Shown here: piece by piece, positions 44,323 to 52,785 of the stretch
Numbering within the stretch: position 1 is the first letter of the stretch
Layout: every line of letters begins with the position of its first letter
NCBI RefSeq assembly: GCF_017874215.1
Contig: NZ_JAGGLB010000016.1
Location: 62,001 to 126,000, forward strand
Origin: Paenibacillus eucommiae
Lineage (GTDB): Bacteria > Bacillota > Bacilli > Paenibacillales > NBRC-103111
Direction of reading: 5' to 3'
DNA: 64,000 bases
Program-made: the position numbers and the translations under genes
The notes under the pieces: model-generated
The model's input: the letters and a program-made list of their open reading frames with translations, nothing else
What the model was told of the DNA's origin: nothing
The model's database searches: none

Positions 44323-45744
44323 TTGAGACGTTTTAATCTTGTTTTGGTTTTAATAGTAGGCTTGTCGATTGTACTGGCTGGATGTAGTTTAAAGGGAAAT
44401 AAAGATAGCGATAGTACGGTTATGAAAGCATTGGAAAAAGACGAGAAGGTAACGATTAAAGTCATGTATTATGATGAAAGAAGTTTCTTTCAGCAATATG
44501 GAAACTTATTCTATTCTAAATTCCCCAATGTGGATATCGAGGTGATATCGAACCAAAGTATGCGCGGCGAAGGCAAGGATCCAGAGAAGGAATTTGATAA
44601 AATAATTGAGGAACAAAAACCAGATGTTTTGATGTTGGATATCAATCAATACGAAAAAATGGCTGCGGATGGGAAGCTTCTGGACTTAGATGTAGTGATC
44701 CAAAAGGACAAGTTCGATATTGAGAATATTTTACCTGCGGTTACGGATATCCTCAGAAGCAAAGGGAATGGCAGACTGTATGGTTTGGCAGCGTCCTTTT
44801 ATAGTAACGTTCTAATGTATAATAGAGATCTTTTCGAGCAGTATGGGATTGAAGTGCCAAGGGATCAAATGAGTTGGAGCGAGGTGCTGGATTTAGCCAA
44901 ACGATTCCCGACTACAGGCGAAGAAGACAAACGTATTTATGGTTTTTTCCAGAATAATTATGGACAGGCCTCAGTCTATCAGTTTGCTAGCATGATTGGT
45001 GGAACTGAGAAATTATCGATAATAGACCCTGAAAATCTAAAAGTAACGATTAATACGGACGATTGGAAAAGAGTTTTTCAGACCAGTATAGATGCACTGA
45101 ACTCAAAGGCGATGAATTCTTCTAAAGCAGAAAATAATAACATGCAGACTACCTATGGGGACTTCTTAAAAAGAGATTATTTCATATCAGGAAGAGCAGC
45201 AATGACTATAGGCAGCTACTATATGTTGGACCAAATTAAACAAGCTAAAAATGAAATAAAGGATTTCAAGCCATTCAATTGGGATCTCGTTACAGCCCCA
45301 GTCGATCTTAAAAATCCAGATTTGACGAACAGCTTTGGTGTAAGTGAACTGATGGCTATTAATGCCCAATCGACTGAACAACGGGCGGCTTGGGAGTTTA
45401 TCAAATATTTAAACAGTGACGAATTCGCGAAAATCATATCACGCTCCACCCAGCAGCTTCTTTCTCGAACTAGCTATATTAAAGATAAGGACGGTCACAA
45501 CTTAGAAGCTTTTTACAAGCTTAAAGCCGATCCAGACCTGTATAAAGGTTATGAAAAAGTACCTCAGAATTTCTATCCAGCCTTTAATCAAATTATTGAT
45601 GAGGAAATGAAACAAATGGTAGAGGGTAAGAAATCGTTGGATGAAGCGCTGCTTATCATACAAAATAAAGGGCAGGAAGCTATGGATAAGGCCAAAATTG
45701 AAGCAGAAGCAGAAGCAGAAGCAGATGCTAAGACAGAAAATTGA
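44323..45744 (+). CDS. Orphan extracellular solute-binding lipoprotein with an Ala/Glu tail
   Basis: A 473-residue family-1 binding protein: lipobox VLAGC (Cys21), and the pattern GLAASFYSNVLMYNRDLF and SFGVSELMAINAQSTEQRAA. TTG 44323 (AGGGAGAG upstream) places the signal peptide correctly; the frame from 44233 adds a second hydrophobic stretch. No permease follows, so it is a stand-alone gene. The C-terminus ends in four Glu-Ala pairs encoded by GAAGCA repeats. The Ala/Glu-rich coding pattern continues after the stop in another frame (DNAAATEIEAEAGATTE), suggesting a recent frameshift in the repeat. Confidence 0.88.
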   Translation: MRRFNLVLVLIVGLSIVLAGCSLKGNKDSDSTVMKALEKDEKVTIKVMYYDERSFFQQYGNLFYSKFPNVDIEVISNQSMRGEGKDPEKEFDKIIEEQKPDVLMLDINQYEKMAADGKLLDLDVVIQKDKFDIENILPAVTDILRSKGNGRLYGLAASFYSNVLMYNRDLFEQYGIEVPRDQMSWSEVLDLAKRFPTTGEEDKRIYGFFQNNYGQASVYQFASMIGGTEKLSIIDPENLKVTINTDDWKRVFQTSIDALNSKAMNSSKAENNNMQTTYGDFLKRDYFISGRAAMTIGSYYMLDQIKQAKNEIKDFKPFNWDLVTAPVDLKNPDLTNSFGVSELMAINAQSTEQRAAWEFIKYLNSDEFAKIISRSTQQLLSRTSYIKDKDGHNLEAFYKLKADPDLYKGYEKVPQNFYPAFNQIIDEEMKQMVEGKKSLDEALLIIQNKGQEAMDKAKIEAEAEAEADAKTEN

Positions 45745-45795
45745 TAATGCCGCCGCAACAGAAATAGAGGCAGAAGCAGGAGCAACAACCGAACG

Positions 45796-45849
45796 AAAGA
45801 TAAATAAGGAATGTCTAAATCGTCAATGATCCATTGGCGGTTTATCTTT
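45796..45849 (+). terminator. Two-tier hairpin after the orphan binding-protein gene
   Basis: AAAGATAAA (45796-45804) pairs with TTTATCTTT (45841-45849), enclosing CGTCAATG / CATTGGCG (45821-45839). The T-rich right arm gives a plausible terminator. Confidence 0.55.
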
Positions 45850-45966
45850 GAGACCTTAAGAATGCGTATTGTCTGGACGAAATTAAACATACATGCCTAT
45901 AGAGGAATATTTTAAGGCGAGTTTTGTGAATGATCGTTACTTGTTGGTAAATTTCGGAGGATTAAT

Positions 45967-46584
45967 ATGGTAGGAAAACTTTATTTGTTCAAAAAAATTA
46001 TAGTTATAGCTCCATTCTTTTTATTGATTTTAGATTTAGTGACTGCAAGGTATGGTTATTTATTACCGAATGATTTAACAATAACTCACATTTCAGATAT
46101 TTTATTAAATACAGTACCTTTGACTATTTTTGTGTTGATTGATACTTTAAGGAGAAAACAAACATTCATTTTTCTGATATTTGTACAAGCCAGTTTCTAT
46201 ATATATGTTTTGTCTGTTTTTAATTTAACAATCTTTCCGTTGTCCTTCGAGAATGCCTTTACAAATTCCTATTGGATAAGAAGAATCAACATCGTCCCTT
46301 TTAATATTTTAAGTGATTATCATTTATTAGATAGACAAATCATCGGGAATTTTATTATGCTGATGCCTTTGGGAATTTATCTTCACTTTCTTTTTAAACA
46401 ATTTACAACAGCGAAAAAATCATTATTCGTAATTTTCTTGGCTTCCTTTTCAATTGAAATTACGCAGTTAATATTTTCAGCTGGGAGCACTGATATTGAT
46501 GATATTATTCTCAACACAGCAGGCGGATATATTGCTTTTTTGTTATTCAAGCTTGTCATTCTATTGTACAAGAAAAATAAGTAA
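45967..46584 (+). CDS. VanZ-family membrane protein
   Basis: A 205-residue protein with five or six TM helices and the VanZ signature: FNLTIFPLSF, NFIMLMPLGIYLHFLF (residues about 127-142) and SFSIEITQLIFSAGSTDIDD followed by ILNTAGGYIAF. VanZ relatives are linked to teicoplanin resistance, but most chromosomal copies have no known role. CGGAGG lies 6 bp before the ATG. It stands alone with a GAAGGGTT/AACCCTTC hairpin 20 bp downstream. The region is A/T-rich compared with the preceding locus. Confidence 0.88.
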   Translation: MVGKLYLFKKIIVIAPFFLLILDLVTARYGYLLPNDLTITHISDILLNTVPLTIFVLIDTLRRKQTFIFLIFVQASFYIYVLSVFNLTIFPLSFENAFTNSYWIRRINIVPFNILSDYHLLDRQIIGNFIMLMPLGIYLHFLFKQFTTAKKSLFVIFLASFSIEITQLIFSAGSTDIDDIILNTAGGYIAFLLFKLVILLYKKNK

Positions 46585-46602
46585 GTAAGTCAGACGCTCA
46601 TA

Positions 46603-46628
46603 GAAGGGTTATCGAGTGCCAACCCTTC
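46603..46628 (+). terminator. Hairpin after the VanZ gene
   Basis: GAAGGGTT and AACCCTTC form a perfect 8-bp stem around a 10-nt loop, 19 bp after the stop. No T tract follows, so termination is uncertain. Confidence 0.4.
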
Positions 46629-46755
46629 CTCCGCTAGGGGGCAAGACGTAATGGAATAGGAACAGCATCTGCAGAAGTCTAGAGAATGAGGGGGCTGACA
46701 TTGAATTTATAGCTGCAGAATTTGCTTAAGATAATAAAGAAGGGGGGGAAGCAAA

Positions 46756-46908
46756 ATGGGTATAATAATGTTTATCATTTATGCGTTGGTGGGTGCACTA
46801 ATTATAAAAGCAGGGGTAGATAATTCAAGAAGTACTCAGTATTCAAAAGAAATCTTAAATGAATTGCGCGAGATTAAAGAACTTATGAAGAGTAATAAGA
46901 ACGAATAG
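46756..46908 (+). CDS. Small membrane protein with a coiled-coil tail (50 residues)
   Basis: ATG 46756 has an exceptionally strong purine-rich RBS (AGGGGGGGAAGC). The product has one TM helix (MGIIMFIIYALVGALIIKAG, residues 1-20) and a charged, amphipathic tail (EILNELREIKELMKS). This is the layout of the small membrane proteins common in Bacillales, function unknown. It stands alone between the VanZ gene and a decayed DUF1801 gene. Confidence 0.7.
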   Translation: MGIIMFIIYALVGALIIKAGVDNSRSTQYSKEILNELREIKELMKSNKNE

Positions 46909-47087
46909 TTCTAATAGGCTTTATCAATAACGAATTGCCTTTCTTATTCGAATATATATCACAAAGTGGATATTACTTACAGACTAGTAATTTCAAACAT
47001 GATAAGATATTTTTAGCACTAATGTGAAGTAGGTCTATGGCTAGCAGCATCAATAGTACATTCTCGGGGCTCATGAAAGGAGAAAGC

Positions 47088-47436
47088 ATGGAAGGAAACA
47101 AAATTGAGTATGAATCAATTGATGACTATATTTCAAAATTTTCATCTGAGGTTCAGGAAATACTTCATGCGTTAAGAACGTTCATAGCAGAGTTGGTACC
47201 GGATGCAAAGGAAAAGATAAGTTATCAAATGCCAACTTTTGTGCTGCAAGGAAATCTGGTGCATTTTGCCGCTTATAAAAATCATATAGGATTTCGGAAT
47301 ACAAGAGCCCGAAGGGAGCCATACAATTTCCTATAGAAAAGCTGCTGCTTATGAATTAATAAGCAGCAAGATCGTTAATTTTAGAGCCGCTGAGAATATA
47401 GAGATAGCAATTGACAAAATGAAAAAGAAGAAATAA
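47088..47436 (+). pseudogene. DUF1801 (YdhG-like) protein, disrupted by a deletion and a frameshift
   Basis: ATG 47088 (RBS AAAGGAG) starts a DUF1801 protein: YESIDDYISKFSSEVQEIL, PDAKEKISYQMPTFVLQGN, VHFAAYKNHIGF. At that point about 15 codons are missing and the frame shifts; YKSPKGAIQFPIEK then continues in a second frame and AAAYELISSKIVNFRAAENI in a third, ending at 47434-47436. As read, translation ends at a TAG at 47334-47336. The gene is probably inactive. Confidence 0.85.
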
Positions 47437-47537
47437 ATTATGTCGCGATTTTAGCTGTGTAACTCAAGCATCACTTGATATACAAAAATAAGAGTAATAG
47501 ATACACTAAAAGTATCATGAACGAAGAGGTGATAACA

Positions 47538-48401
47538 ATGTTTGATATGGCGAAGGTAGGTAAAAATATTATGCAGTTAAGAAAGAGACAGGGGATTACC
47601 CAAATGGGGCTAGCAGATAGACTCGGCATCAGTTACCAAGCGGTAAGCAATTGGGAACGAGGAGAAACCATGCCTGATATTTCTAAACTTCCTCAGATCG
47701 CAGACATTTTCAGTGTAAGTATCGATGAGATTCTAGACGAAGGTAAAGGGACACAATTACTTAAAAATATGTTGGATCATACAACTAAAGATTATTTACA
47801 ACATAATGAAGTGTCGCTCGAAGAGATTTCAGAAATCGCACCATTGCTCAGAGCGGAGCAAGTCGATGAAGTTGTTGAGAACGTCAAAGATAAATTCGAA
47901 ATAAGCGATTTCATGTCCATAGCTCCCTTTGTCAGCGAGGAGACCATAGACAAAATTGCAATGCAATTTTTTTACAAAGAGGGCTTCAATGCCTTGGTAA
48001 CGATGGCGCCATTTATAAGTGAGGAAATGATGGACGAATGTGCAAAGCGTACTTTTGACAAAGAGGGCTTCAATGCGCTAGTAACGATGGCTCCATTTAT
48101 AAGTGAGGAAACGATGGACGAATGTGCAAAGCGTACTTTTGACAAAGAGGGCTTCAATGCGCTAGTAACGATGGTGCCATTTATAAGCGAGGAAACGATA
48201 GACGAATGTGCAAAGATTACTTTTGAAAAAGAGGGCCTGAATGCGCTAGTAACGATGGCCCGATTTATAAGTGAGGAAACGATAGACGAATGTGCAAAGC
48301 GAGCCTTTGAAAAAGAAGGCGCAAAAGCACTGGTATCCATAGCACCATTTGTCAGTGAAGAGGTAATGGATGAATGTGCACGAAAGGCTTTTTTATTATA
48401 A
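47538..48401 (+). CDS. XRE-family regulator with tandem 28-residue C-terminal repeats
   Basis: A 287-residue protein. An N-terminal HTH_3 domain (ITQMGLADRLGISYQAVSNW, residues about 21-40) is followed by a linker and then by six tandem repeats of about 28 residues, consensus KEGFNALVTMAPFISEETMDECAKRTFD, with a more divergent unit before them (EISEIAPLLRAEQVDEV). Repeats 2-5 are almost identical in DNA, which points to recent duplication and possible copy-number variation. Each unit looks like two short amphipathic helices, suggesting an alpha-solenoid sensor or oligomerisation arm. ATG 47538 (AGAGGTG upstream) is used. Targets unknown. It converges on the MepB gene. Confidence 0.85.
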   Translation: MFDMAKVGKNIMQLRKRQGITQMGLADRLGISYQAVSNWERGETMPDISKLPQIADIFSVSIDEILDEGKGTQLLKNMLDHTTKDYLQHNEVSLEEISEIAPLLRAEQVDEVVENVKDKFEISDFMSIAPFVSEETIDKIAMQFFYKEGFNALVTMAPFISEEMMDECAKRTFDKEGFNALVTMAPFISEETMDECAKRTFDKEGFNALVTMVPFISEETIDECAKITFEKEGLNALVTMARFISEETIDECAKRAFEKEGAKALVSIAPFVSEEVMDECARKAFLL

Positions 48402-48425
48402 TTAGATCCATGAATGAGAGAGACC

Positions 48426-48998
48426 TTATCTGGGACCGTAAAGTATTTGAGTACGAACAACGTCTATTGGTGTATTCACTGGTATCTCTAGAAAATATTC
48501 CAACTGCCATTTCTGAGTTTTTTGAGCCTGACGGCTCGTAGGATTGTCCCAAGGCGGGTAAACGCGGAGTGCTCTTTTCCCGCCTTCACCTTTATTGGAT
48601 AATACATTTTGATCACATAGAACTGCTTTTGGAAATATAAACTGCCCAAAGTCACTACCTTTACGTGTACTAATAACGAAGAAATCGACTGGGTCGGATA
48701 CGTCATAGGGCTGGATAGGCCCATCTCCAAGTCTCTCCCATAACGTCACAAATTGTCCGACCTTGGTAGGAGTGGTTCTTGCGACACGAAATCTAATGGA
48801 GAAGGCATTCAAGTTAAATACATATGCTCCGTATTCAGCATTTTGTACTTCTGGGAGTGGCTGAGAGCAATCAAACCTGCACGGCTTATAGACAAGATCC
48901 TTGGTGGCAAGTAGGTCACTATGAATTGAGTCAGAGGAATTCCAGGAATTTTGATCGATAGGGCATGCTTCTGAAAAGTCTTGATCTTTTTCATTCAT
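48426..48998 (-). CDS. MepB-family protein
   Basis: A 190-residue protein of the MepB family, named after the gene next to the Staphylococcus mepRA multidrug efflux operon. The family pattern is clear: EYGAYVFNLNAFSIRFRVAR, TPTKVGQFVTLWERL, FFVISTRKGSDFGQFIFPK, KRALRVYPPWDNP and SRQAQKTQKWQLEYFLEI. The biochemical role is unknown. ATG 48998 has GGGGGA 9 bp upstream; the frame extends to 49067 without another good RBS. No mepR or mepA is nearby, so it is an isolated gene. It ends 24 bp from the convergent XRE gene. Confidence 0.88.
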   Translation of the reverse strand: MNEKDQDFSEACPIDQNSWNSSDSIHSDLLATKDLVYKPCRFDCSQPLPEVQNAEYGAYVFNLNAFSIRFRVARTTPTKVGQFVTLWERLGDGPIQPYDVSDPVDFFVISTRKGSDFGQFIFPKAVLCDQNVLSNKGEGGKRALRVYPPWDNPTSRQAQKTQKWQLEYFLEIPVNTPIDVVRTQILYGPR

Positions 48999-49272
48999 TT
49001 GTTCAAATCCCCCATGTTCCATATAGCACTCCATTGTTGTTCTTAATGTTTCACTATCATAATGCAAATGCAGCTAGTTCACAAGTTCATTTCAGCTAAT
49101 CAGACACGGTAGAACAATACCAAAGAGCTGTCAAGGAAAGGATGGTTACTATCATAAGACGAATAATTCTTATGGTTTCAGTTCGGAAGTTAAGAGTGGA
49201 AATGGATCTGATGAGGGAGATAGCAGCTTAAAGTAAAATTACCCAATAAAAATTGGGAAAAGGAATTTAAAC

Positions 49273-49722
49273 ATGGAGTGTTCTTGGTTTGGGCTTAATG
49301 AAGTTGATTCTAGTGAAATTAAATATGTCGTGATGATAACCGTATATCAAAATCAGCTAATTATTATACGGAACAAGCAACGTCAACTATGGGAATTACC
49401 TGGGGGGAAGAGAGAGCAGAATGAGGATTTAATTCAGGCGGCAAGTAGAGAGTTGTACGAAGAAACCGGGGCAGTCCAATTTGAACTAACACCATTTGGA
49501 GTATACTTAATGAATGAGAGTTACGGCATGATTTTCTTTGTCAAAGTTAAAGAATTACACGAATTACCCGATTATGAAATTGAGGAAATTAGGTTAGTTA
49601 AGAAACTTCCTGAGAACTTATTATATGGACTAATTTATTATGAGATGTATGAAAGATGTGAGGATATAGATCACTGTAGTTTGAAGACATATGAAATTGA
49701 CTATAGAGATTTAAAACTTTGA
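49273..49722 (+). CDS. Nudix hydrolase
   Basis: A 149-residue protein with a complete Nudix box, GKREQNEDLIQAASRELYEE followed by TGA (residues about 45-67), after the WELPGG entry. It hydrolyses a nucleoside diphosphate linked to another moiety; substrate not determinable. AAAAGGA lies 8 bp before the ATG. Monocistronic by context. Confidence 0.88.
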   Translation: MECSWFGLNEVDSSEIKYVVMITVYQNQLIIIRNKQRQLWELPGGKREQNEDLIQAASRELYEETGAVQFELTPFGVYLMNESYGMIFFVKVKELHELPDYEIEEIRLVKKLPENLLYGLIYYEMYERCEDIDHCSLKTYEIDYRDLKL

Positions 49723-49951
49723 TTTAGGAGAGAGCATTAGGCTAGTTTAAGCTGCCAAAAACGAACTTTTATTAGGTTCGAAAAGATATTTAACCATCAA
49801 AGAAAAATTAATAAATCTCAATGGTAGTTTCAACTGCTAAAATTACATGTTTACAACCCATGGTTGTATGTTTATCAACTGTGTTTACATTGCTTCTCAC
49901 CAACTCATATGTAATGATAAAACTAGTCAAGCAGAGGTGGTGGGTGGCTTT

Positions 49952-50734
49952 ATGTCAGAATCAAATAAATTAAATGAACGTTTAAGAGCTCTTCGACTTG
50001 AACATGATTTTACACAGCAGGAGTTAGGGGATTTATTGGGTGTAACTGCACAAGCCGTATCCAAATGGGAAACAGGAATGGCGACGCCTGACATAACATT
50101 ATTACCGAAAATATCAACTTTGTTTAAATGTTCTATTGATTCATTATTCTTTGGTAGCGAGACCGTTGGTGCACAAGACAAAAAAATGACTATGATAAGG
50201 GCTGATTTCTCGGAAGTCAAAATTGAAAGTTCTGATTTACAAGGTATTGTGATGCGTGATGTTAATTTAGATGGGGCTGAAATATTTGATAGTCGTTTAA
50301 ACGATATGCGAATTCACCATGGAGGTATGGCTAATCTCACATTGAGGCACCTCGATCTTGATGGCCTTTCTATTGGATTTAGTCAGATGAATGGAGCGGT
50401 AATTCATGATCTAGGGGGACACACGGTACCCATTCGCTTTTCAGAAAATGATTTCAAACGGAGTACTATTGACCGTTGCGATTTAGCGGGAGTCGAAATA
50501 ATTGATTGTAATTTATCAGGGGTAAAAATCAAGGGTTCAACACTTAAAGATAGTTGGTTACTCCAACCCGAAACGTGTGAACCAATCTACATAGAGGATG
50601 TTAATTTACGAGATAGTGTGATCAAAAACTGCGATTTGTCAGGTTTGAACATACAAGAATGTCAGATTGATGGCTTAATAATCAACGGAATATCAATTAA
50701 ATGTTTGCTGGAAGCGTATGAGCGAAGTAAATAG
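49952..50734 (+). CDS. XRE-family regulator fused to pentapeptide-like repeats
   Basis: A 260-residue protein: HTH_3 domain (FTQQELGDLLGVTAQAVSKW, residues about 19-38), then from about 75 to 250 a pentapeptide-like right-handed beta-helix pattern with A(D/N)LxG-type units (DLQGIVMRDVNLDGAEI, CDLAGVEIIDCNLSGVKIKG, DLSGLNIQECQIDGL). Quinolone-protection Qnr proteins use the same fold to mimic DNA, but here it is joined to a DNA-binding domain. ATG 49952 (AGGTGG upstream) is used; the open frame to 49847 lacks homologous sequence. Function unknown beyond likely regulation. Confidence 0.85.
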   Translation: MSESNKLNERLRALRLEHDFTQQELGDLLGVTAQAVSKWETGMATPDITLLPKISTLFKCSIDSLFFGSETVGAQDKKMTMIRADFSEVKIESSDLQGIVMRDVNLDGAEIFDSRLNDMRIHHGGMANLTLRHLDLDGLSIGFSQMNGAVIHDLGGHTVPIRFSENDFKRSTIDRCDLAGVEIIDCNLSGVKIKGSTLKDSWLLQPETCEPIYIEDVNLRDSVIKNCDLSGLNIQECQIDGLIINGISIKCLLEAYERSK

Positions 50735-50913
50735 TAATTGCAGCAGACAAAAGGTTATGTAATTGCTAAATTAATCCGGGGCGATAGCAGCTTTCACGAC
50801 TTTAAGCCGAGAGGCAGGATAACATGCTGAATTATTGCAACCCTTTCTAACTTGCCTACGTCTTACTTATATTGGAATATATCAGTAAAAGTCAGACTAG
50901 GGAGGCTTGAAAT

Positions 50914-51456
50914 TTGTTAGGACAACGAGTATTTAAATGGGCGACCTTCATGATTATTGGATTATTGGTTGTAGGAGCATTTATTTTCTTAACACCCTTA
51001 GGAAATAACGCAATAGCTGATTTAGTCTCGAATACAAGGTATGAGGGTTATGCTAAGAGCGTCGGTATTAAAATACATAAGAAATCTCCTCCCATTCCCA
51101 AAGTAACTTCAGGGACTACAGAGATCCCGGTCGTCCAAAGTAGTTATTGCTGGGGGAAATTAGGCTGTGCGGATTATGCAGGGGGAAAAGCTATGGTAGA
51201 AGCAAAATCTACTACGGTTGTTTCTCCCGGTTCCTCAATCCGTGTTTCGTTTGACTATAAGCCCTTGCCTACTCAATTGATTGTACAACAGTACCAAAAT
51301 GATGAAATTATTGAAATTCCTTTGTCAGATGGGTATTATGTTGTTCCTAAAGAAAGAGGAGTCTACTATTATGGTATTTCAGCCTTCTGGCAATCTGAAG
51401 ATGGTAAATATTCAAAGGGAGATATTTCATCTGTGTTTGTAATAGAAGTGATTTGA
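50914..51456 (+). CDS. Membrane-anchored or secreted protein of unknown function
   Basis: A 180-residue protein with one N-terminal hydrophobic helix (FMIIGLLVVGAFIFLTPLG, residues about 12-30) and an extracytoplasmic domain containing QSSYCWGKLGCADYAGGKAM (about 75-94, two cysteines that may form a disulphide) and a beta-rich C-terminus (PTQLIVQQYQNDEIIEIPL; GVYYYGISAFW). Start TTG 50914 with GGGAGG 9 bp upstream. I do not know the family. No operon partners. Confidence 0.7.
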   Translation: MLGQRVFKWATFMIIGLLVVGAFIFLTPLGNNAIADLVSNTRYEGYAKSVGIKIHKKSPPIPKVTSGTTEIPVVQSSYCWGKLGCADYAGGKAMVEAKSTTVVSPGSSIRVSFDYKPLPTQLIVQQYQNDEIIEIPLSDGYYVVPKERGVYYYGISAFWQSEDGKYSKGDISSVFVIEVI

Positions 51457-52023
51457 AACATCGATATTACACAAACGAGAAACAATAGTTGTAGAGGACC
51501 TTGCTATGCGGCATCTCACGGGTTCTACAACCACGTTCGGCGGGTTGGAGAACGTTAGTAGCAGCGTCTCCCCCGAATGGAGCGTATGTTCCACTTAACG
51601 ATGTTTTTGATCGTTAAAGGGAGTGTTCCTAGGTCAAACCGTCACGTTAATGATGATTTTCATCGTTAAAGGAGGACGTATGGCCTCTTTGGGTGGCAAA
51701 AAAGGATTTTAACGATGATTTTCATTGTTAAAGTAAGTATTGGAGGGGATTCGGTACTTTTAACGATGAAAAACATCGCTAAGTAGCAGCTCTTCATCCC
51801 CATCGCCTTTGCACGCTAGGAATCCCTTCCAACCAAGAGGAAAAATCTTTCTTGCATTTTCTGTTTGATTTTCCTGAAGTTTCCTGGTTCTACACAGTTG
51901 TTGTAGATAAGATTACATGTAGTTCATGAAGTTGTAAAATATAAACAATTTAAACATGGGAATATATGGGATAATTGATTTTGAGGTCATTATTTTTTGT
52001 GCTAAATTAACTAATCCCTGGAG
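51457..52023. other. Gene-free stretch with a palindrome cluster
   Basis: Contains a GTTGTAGA/TCTACAAC stem (51488-51531), four TTAACGATG palindromes (51595-51782), a GCTAGGAATCCCTTCC module shared with 1.28 and 26.2 kb (51815-51855), and a TCTACA/TGTAGA stem (51889-51907). No gene is supported on either strand. Confidence 0.7.
51595..51782. repeat. Cluster of four TTAACGATG palindromes
   Basis: Units lie at 51595-51617, 51647-51669, 51709-51731 and 51760-51782. Each has a stem of up to 9 bp, TTAACGATG against CATCGTTAA, and a 5-7 nt T-rich loop. Units 2 and 3 replace a pair by a G-T wobble on opposite arms; unit 4 is inverted (A5 loop) with one mismatch. Spacing is 28-40 bp and irregular. 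Confidence 0.85.
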
Positions 52024-52032
52024 GTGATTGCG

Positions 52033-52587
52033 ATGGAAAAAGACCAGTTGCCTAAAAAAATCAGTAGAAGGTCGTTTCTGAGCACAACAGGTAAGTTGAC
52101 GCTGGGGGCGGCGGGTATATTGGCGGGGAGTGCGGGGTTGTTCTATTACGGTGCCCTCCAACAACGTAAAGGGATGGAAAAGAGTTCGGCGGAAATACCG
52201 GAAAACGTCGTGAACCTTGGAGAGTTCGATTGGTTCCAGACTGCGCAAGGTGTTGAAAAGATAGATTATGAAGCCGTCATTCGTGATGCGTGGGCAACAA
52301 AGCCCGTAAAAGGTTTTGTGTATGTGACCAAAGACGAGACAGGTAAATTAGTAGTATTTTCACCCGTGTGCACACACCTAGGTTGCACAATAAACCCTTC
52401 ATCCGAGACGGAGAAGAAATCGCGGCCAGAGATGCTTTTTTCCTGTCCATGTCATGGTGCTCAATACGATGCAAAGGGAAACGAGATCCGCTTGCAGCTT
52501 CCTCCCTTGGACACTTATGAACCTATTATTGCGGGCGGCAGTGTTTATATTGATATTTCGGCTCCTATAAAGCGACAACGGAGTTGA
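52033..52587 (+). CDS. Stand-alone Rieske [2Fe-2S] protein (QcrA-like)
   Basis: A 184-residue protein with a Tat-type N-terminus (KKISRRSFLSTTGKLTLG, then a hydrophobic helix to about 45) and a Rieske domain with both cluster motifs, CTHLGC (residues about 117-122) and CPCHGAQYD (about 138-146). It would face the outside of the membrane and transfer electrons. Menaquinol:cytochrome c reductase Rieske subunits have qcrB and qcrC next to them, but none is here. ATG 52033 has GGAGGTG upstream. Confidence 0.88.
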   Translation: MEKDQLPKKISRRSFLSTTGKLTLGAAGILAGSAGLFYYGALQQRKGMEKSSAEIPENVVNLGEFDWFQTAQGVEKIDYEAVIRDAWATKPVKGFVYVTKDETGKLVVFSPVCTHLGCTINPSSETEKKSRPEMLFSCPCHGAQYDAKGNEIRLQLPPLDTYEPIIAGGSVYIDISAPIKRQRS

Positions 52588-52633
52588 TTTTCAATGAATG
52601 GCCTTTTCATTGAACTGGAAGGATACCTTTGTG

Positions 52634-52664
52634 GAGGAGTTGCTTTAAGCGGCTTCTCTTTTTT
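52634..52664 (+). terminator. Terminator after the Rieske gene
   Basis: GAGGAGTTGCTT pairs with AAGCGGCTTCTC (wobbles included), followed by T6, 47 bp after the stop. Confidence 0.75.
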
Positions 52665-52785
52665 GATGTTCGTTCAAAATCATGGTGTTAGCGGCCAGTT
52701 GAAAAAAATAAAGGTTGTTCACTCTCCATTCATAACTTTTTGATACACTAACATTTGCTAACATTCAATGAAAAGGAGTGATCCC

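Noticed and set aside
47972..48460. 162-codon minus-strand ORF of repeated Ser/Ile/Ala-rich units
   Set aside because: It is the complement of the 28-residue repeats in the XRE gene, which has a good RBS and a recognised domain.
49130..49235. Possible coding remnant (GKDGYYHKTNNSYGFSSEVK frame)
   Set aside because: Protein-like but only about 35 codons with no start, RBS or recognised family; chance cannot be excluded.
51595..51782. Possible CRISPR array
   Set aside because: Units are self-complementary, one is inverted, spacing varies and the stretches between are not uniform spacers; no cas genes are present.
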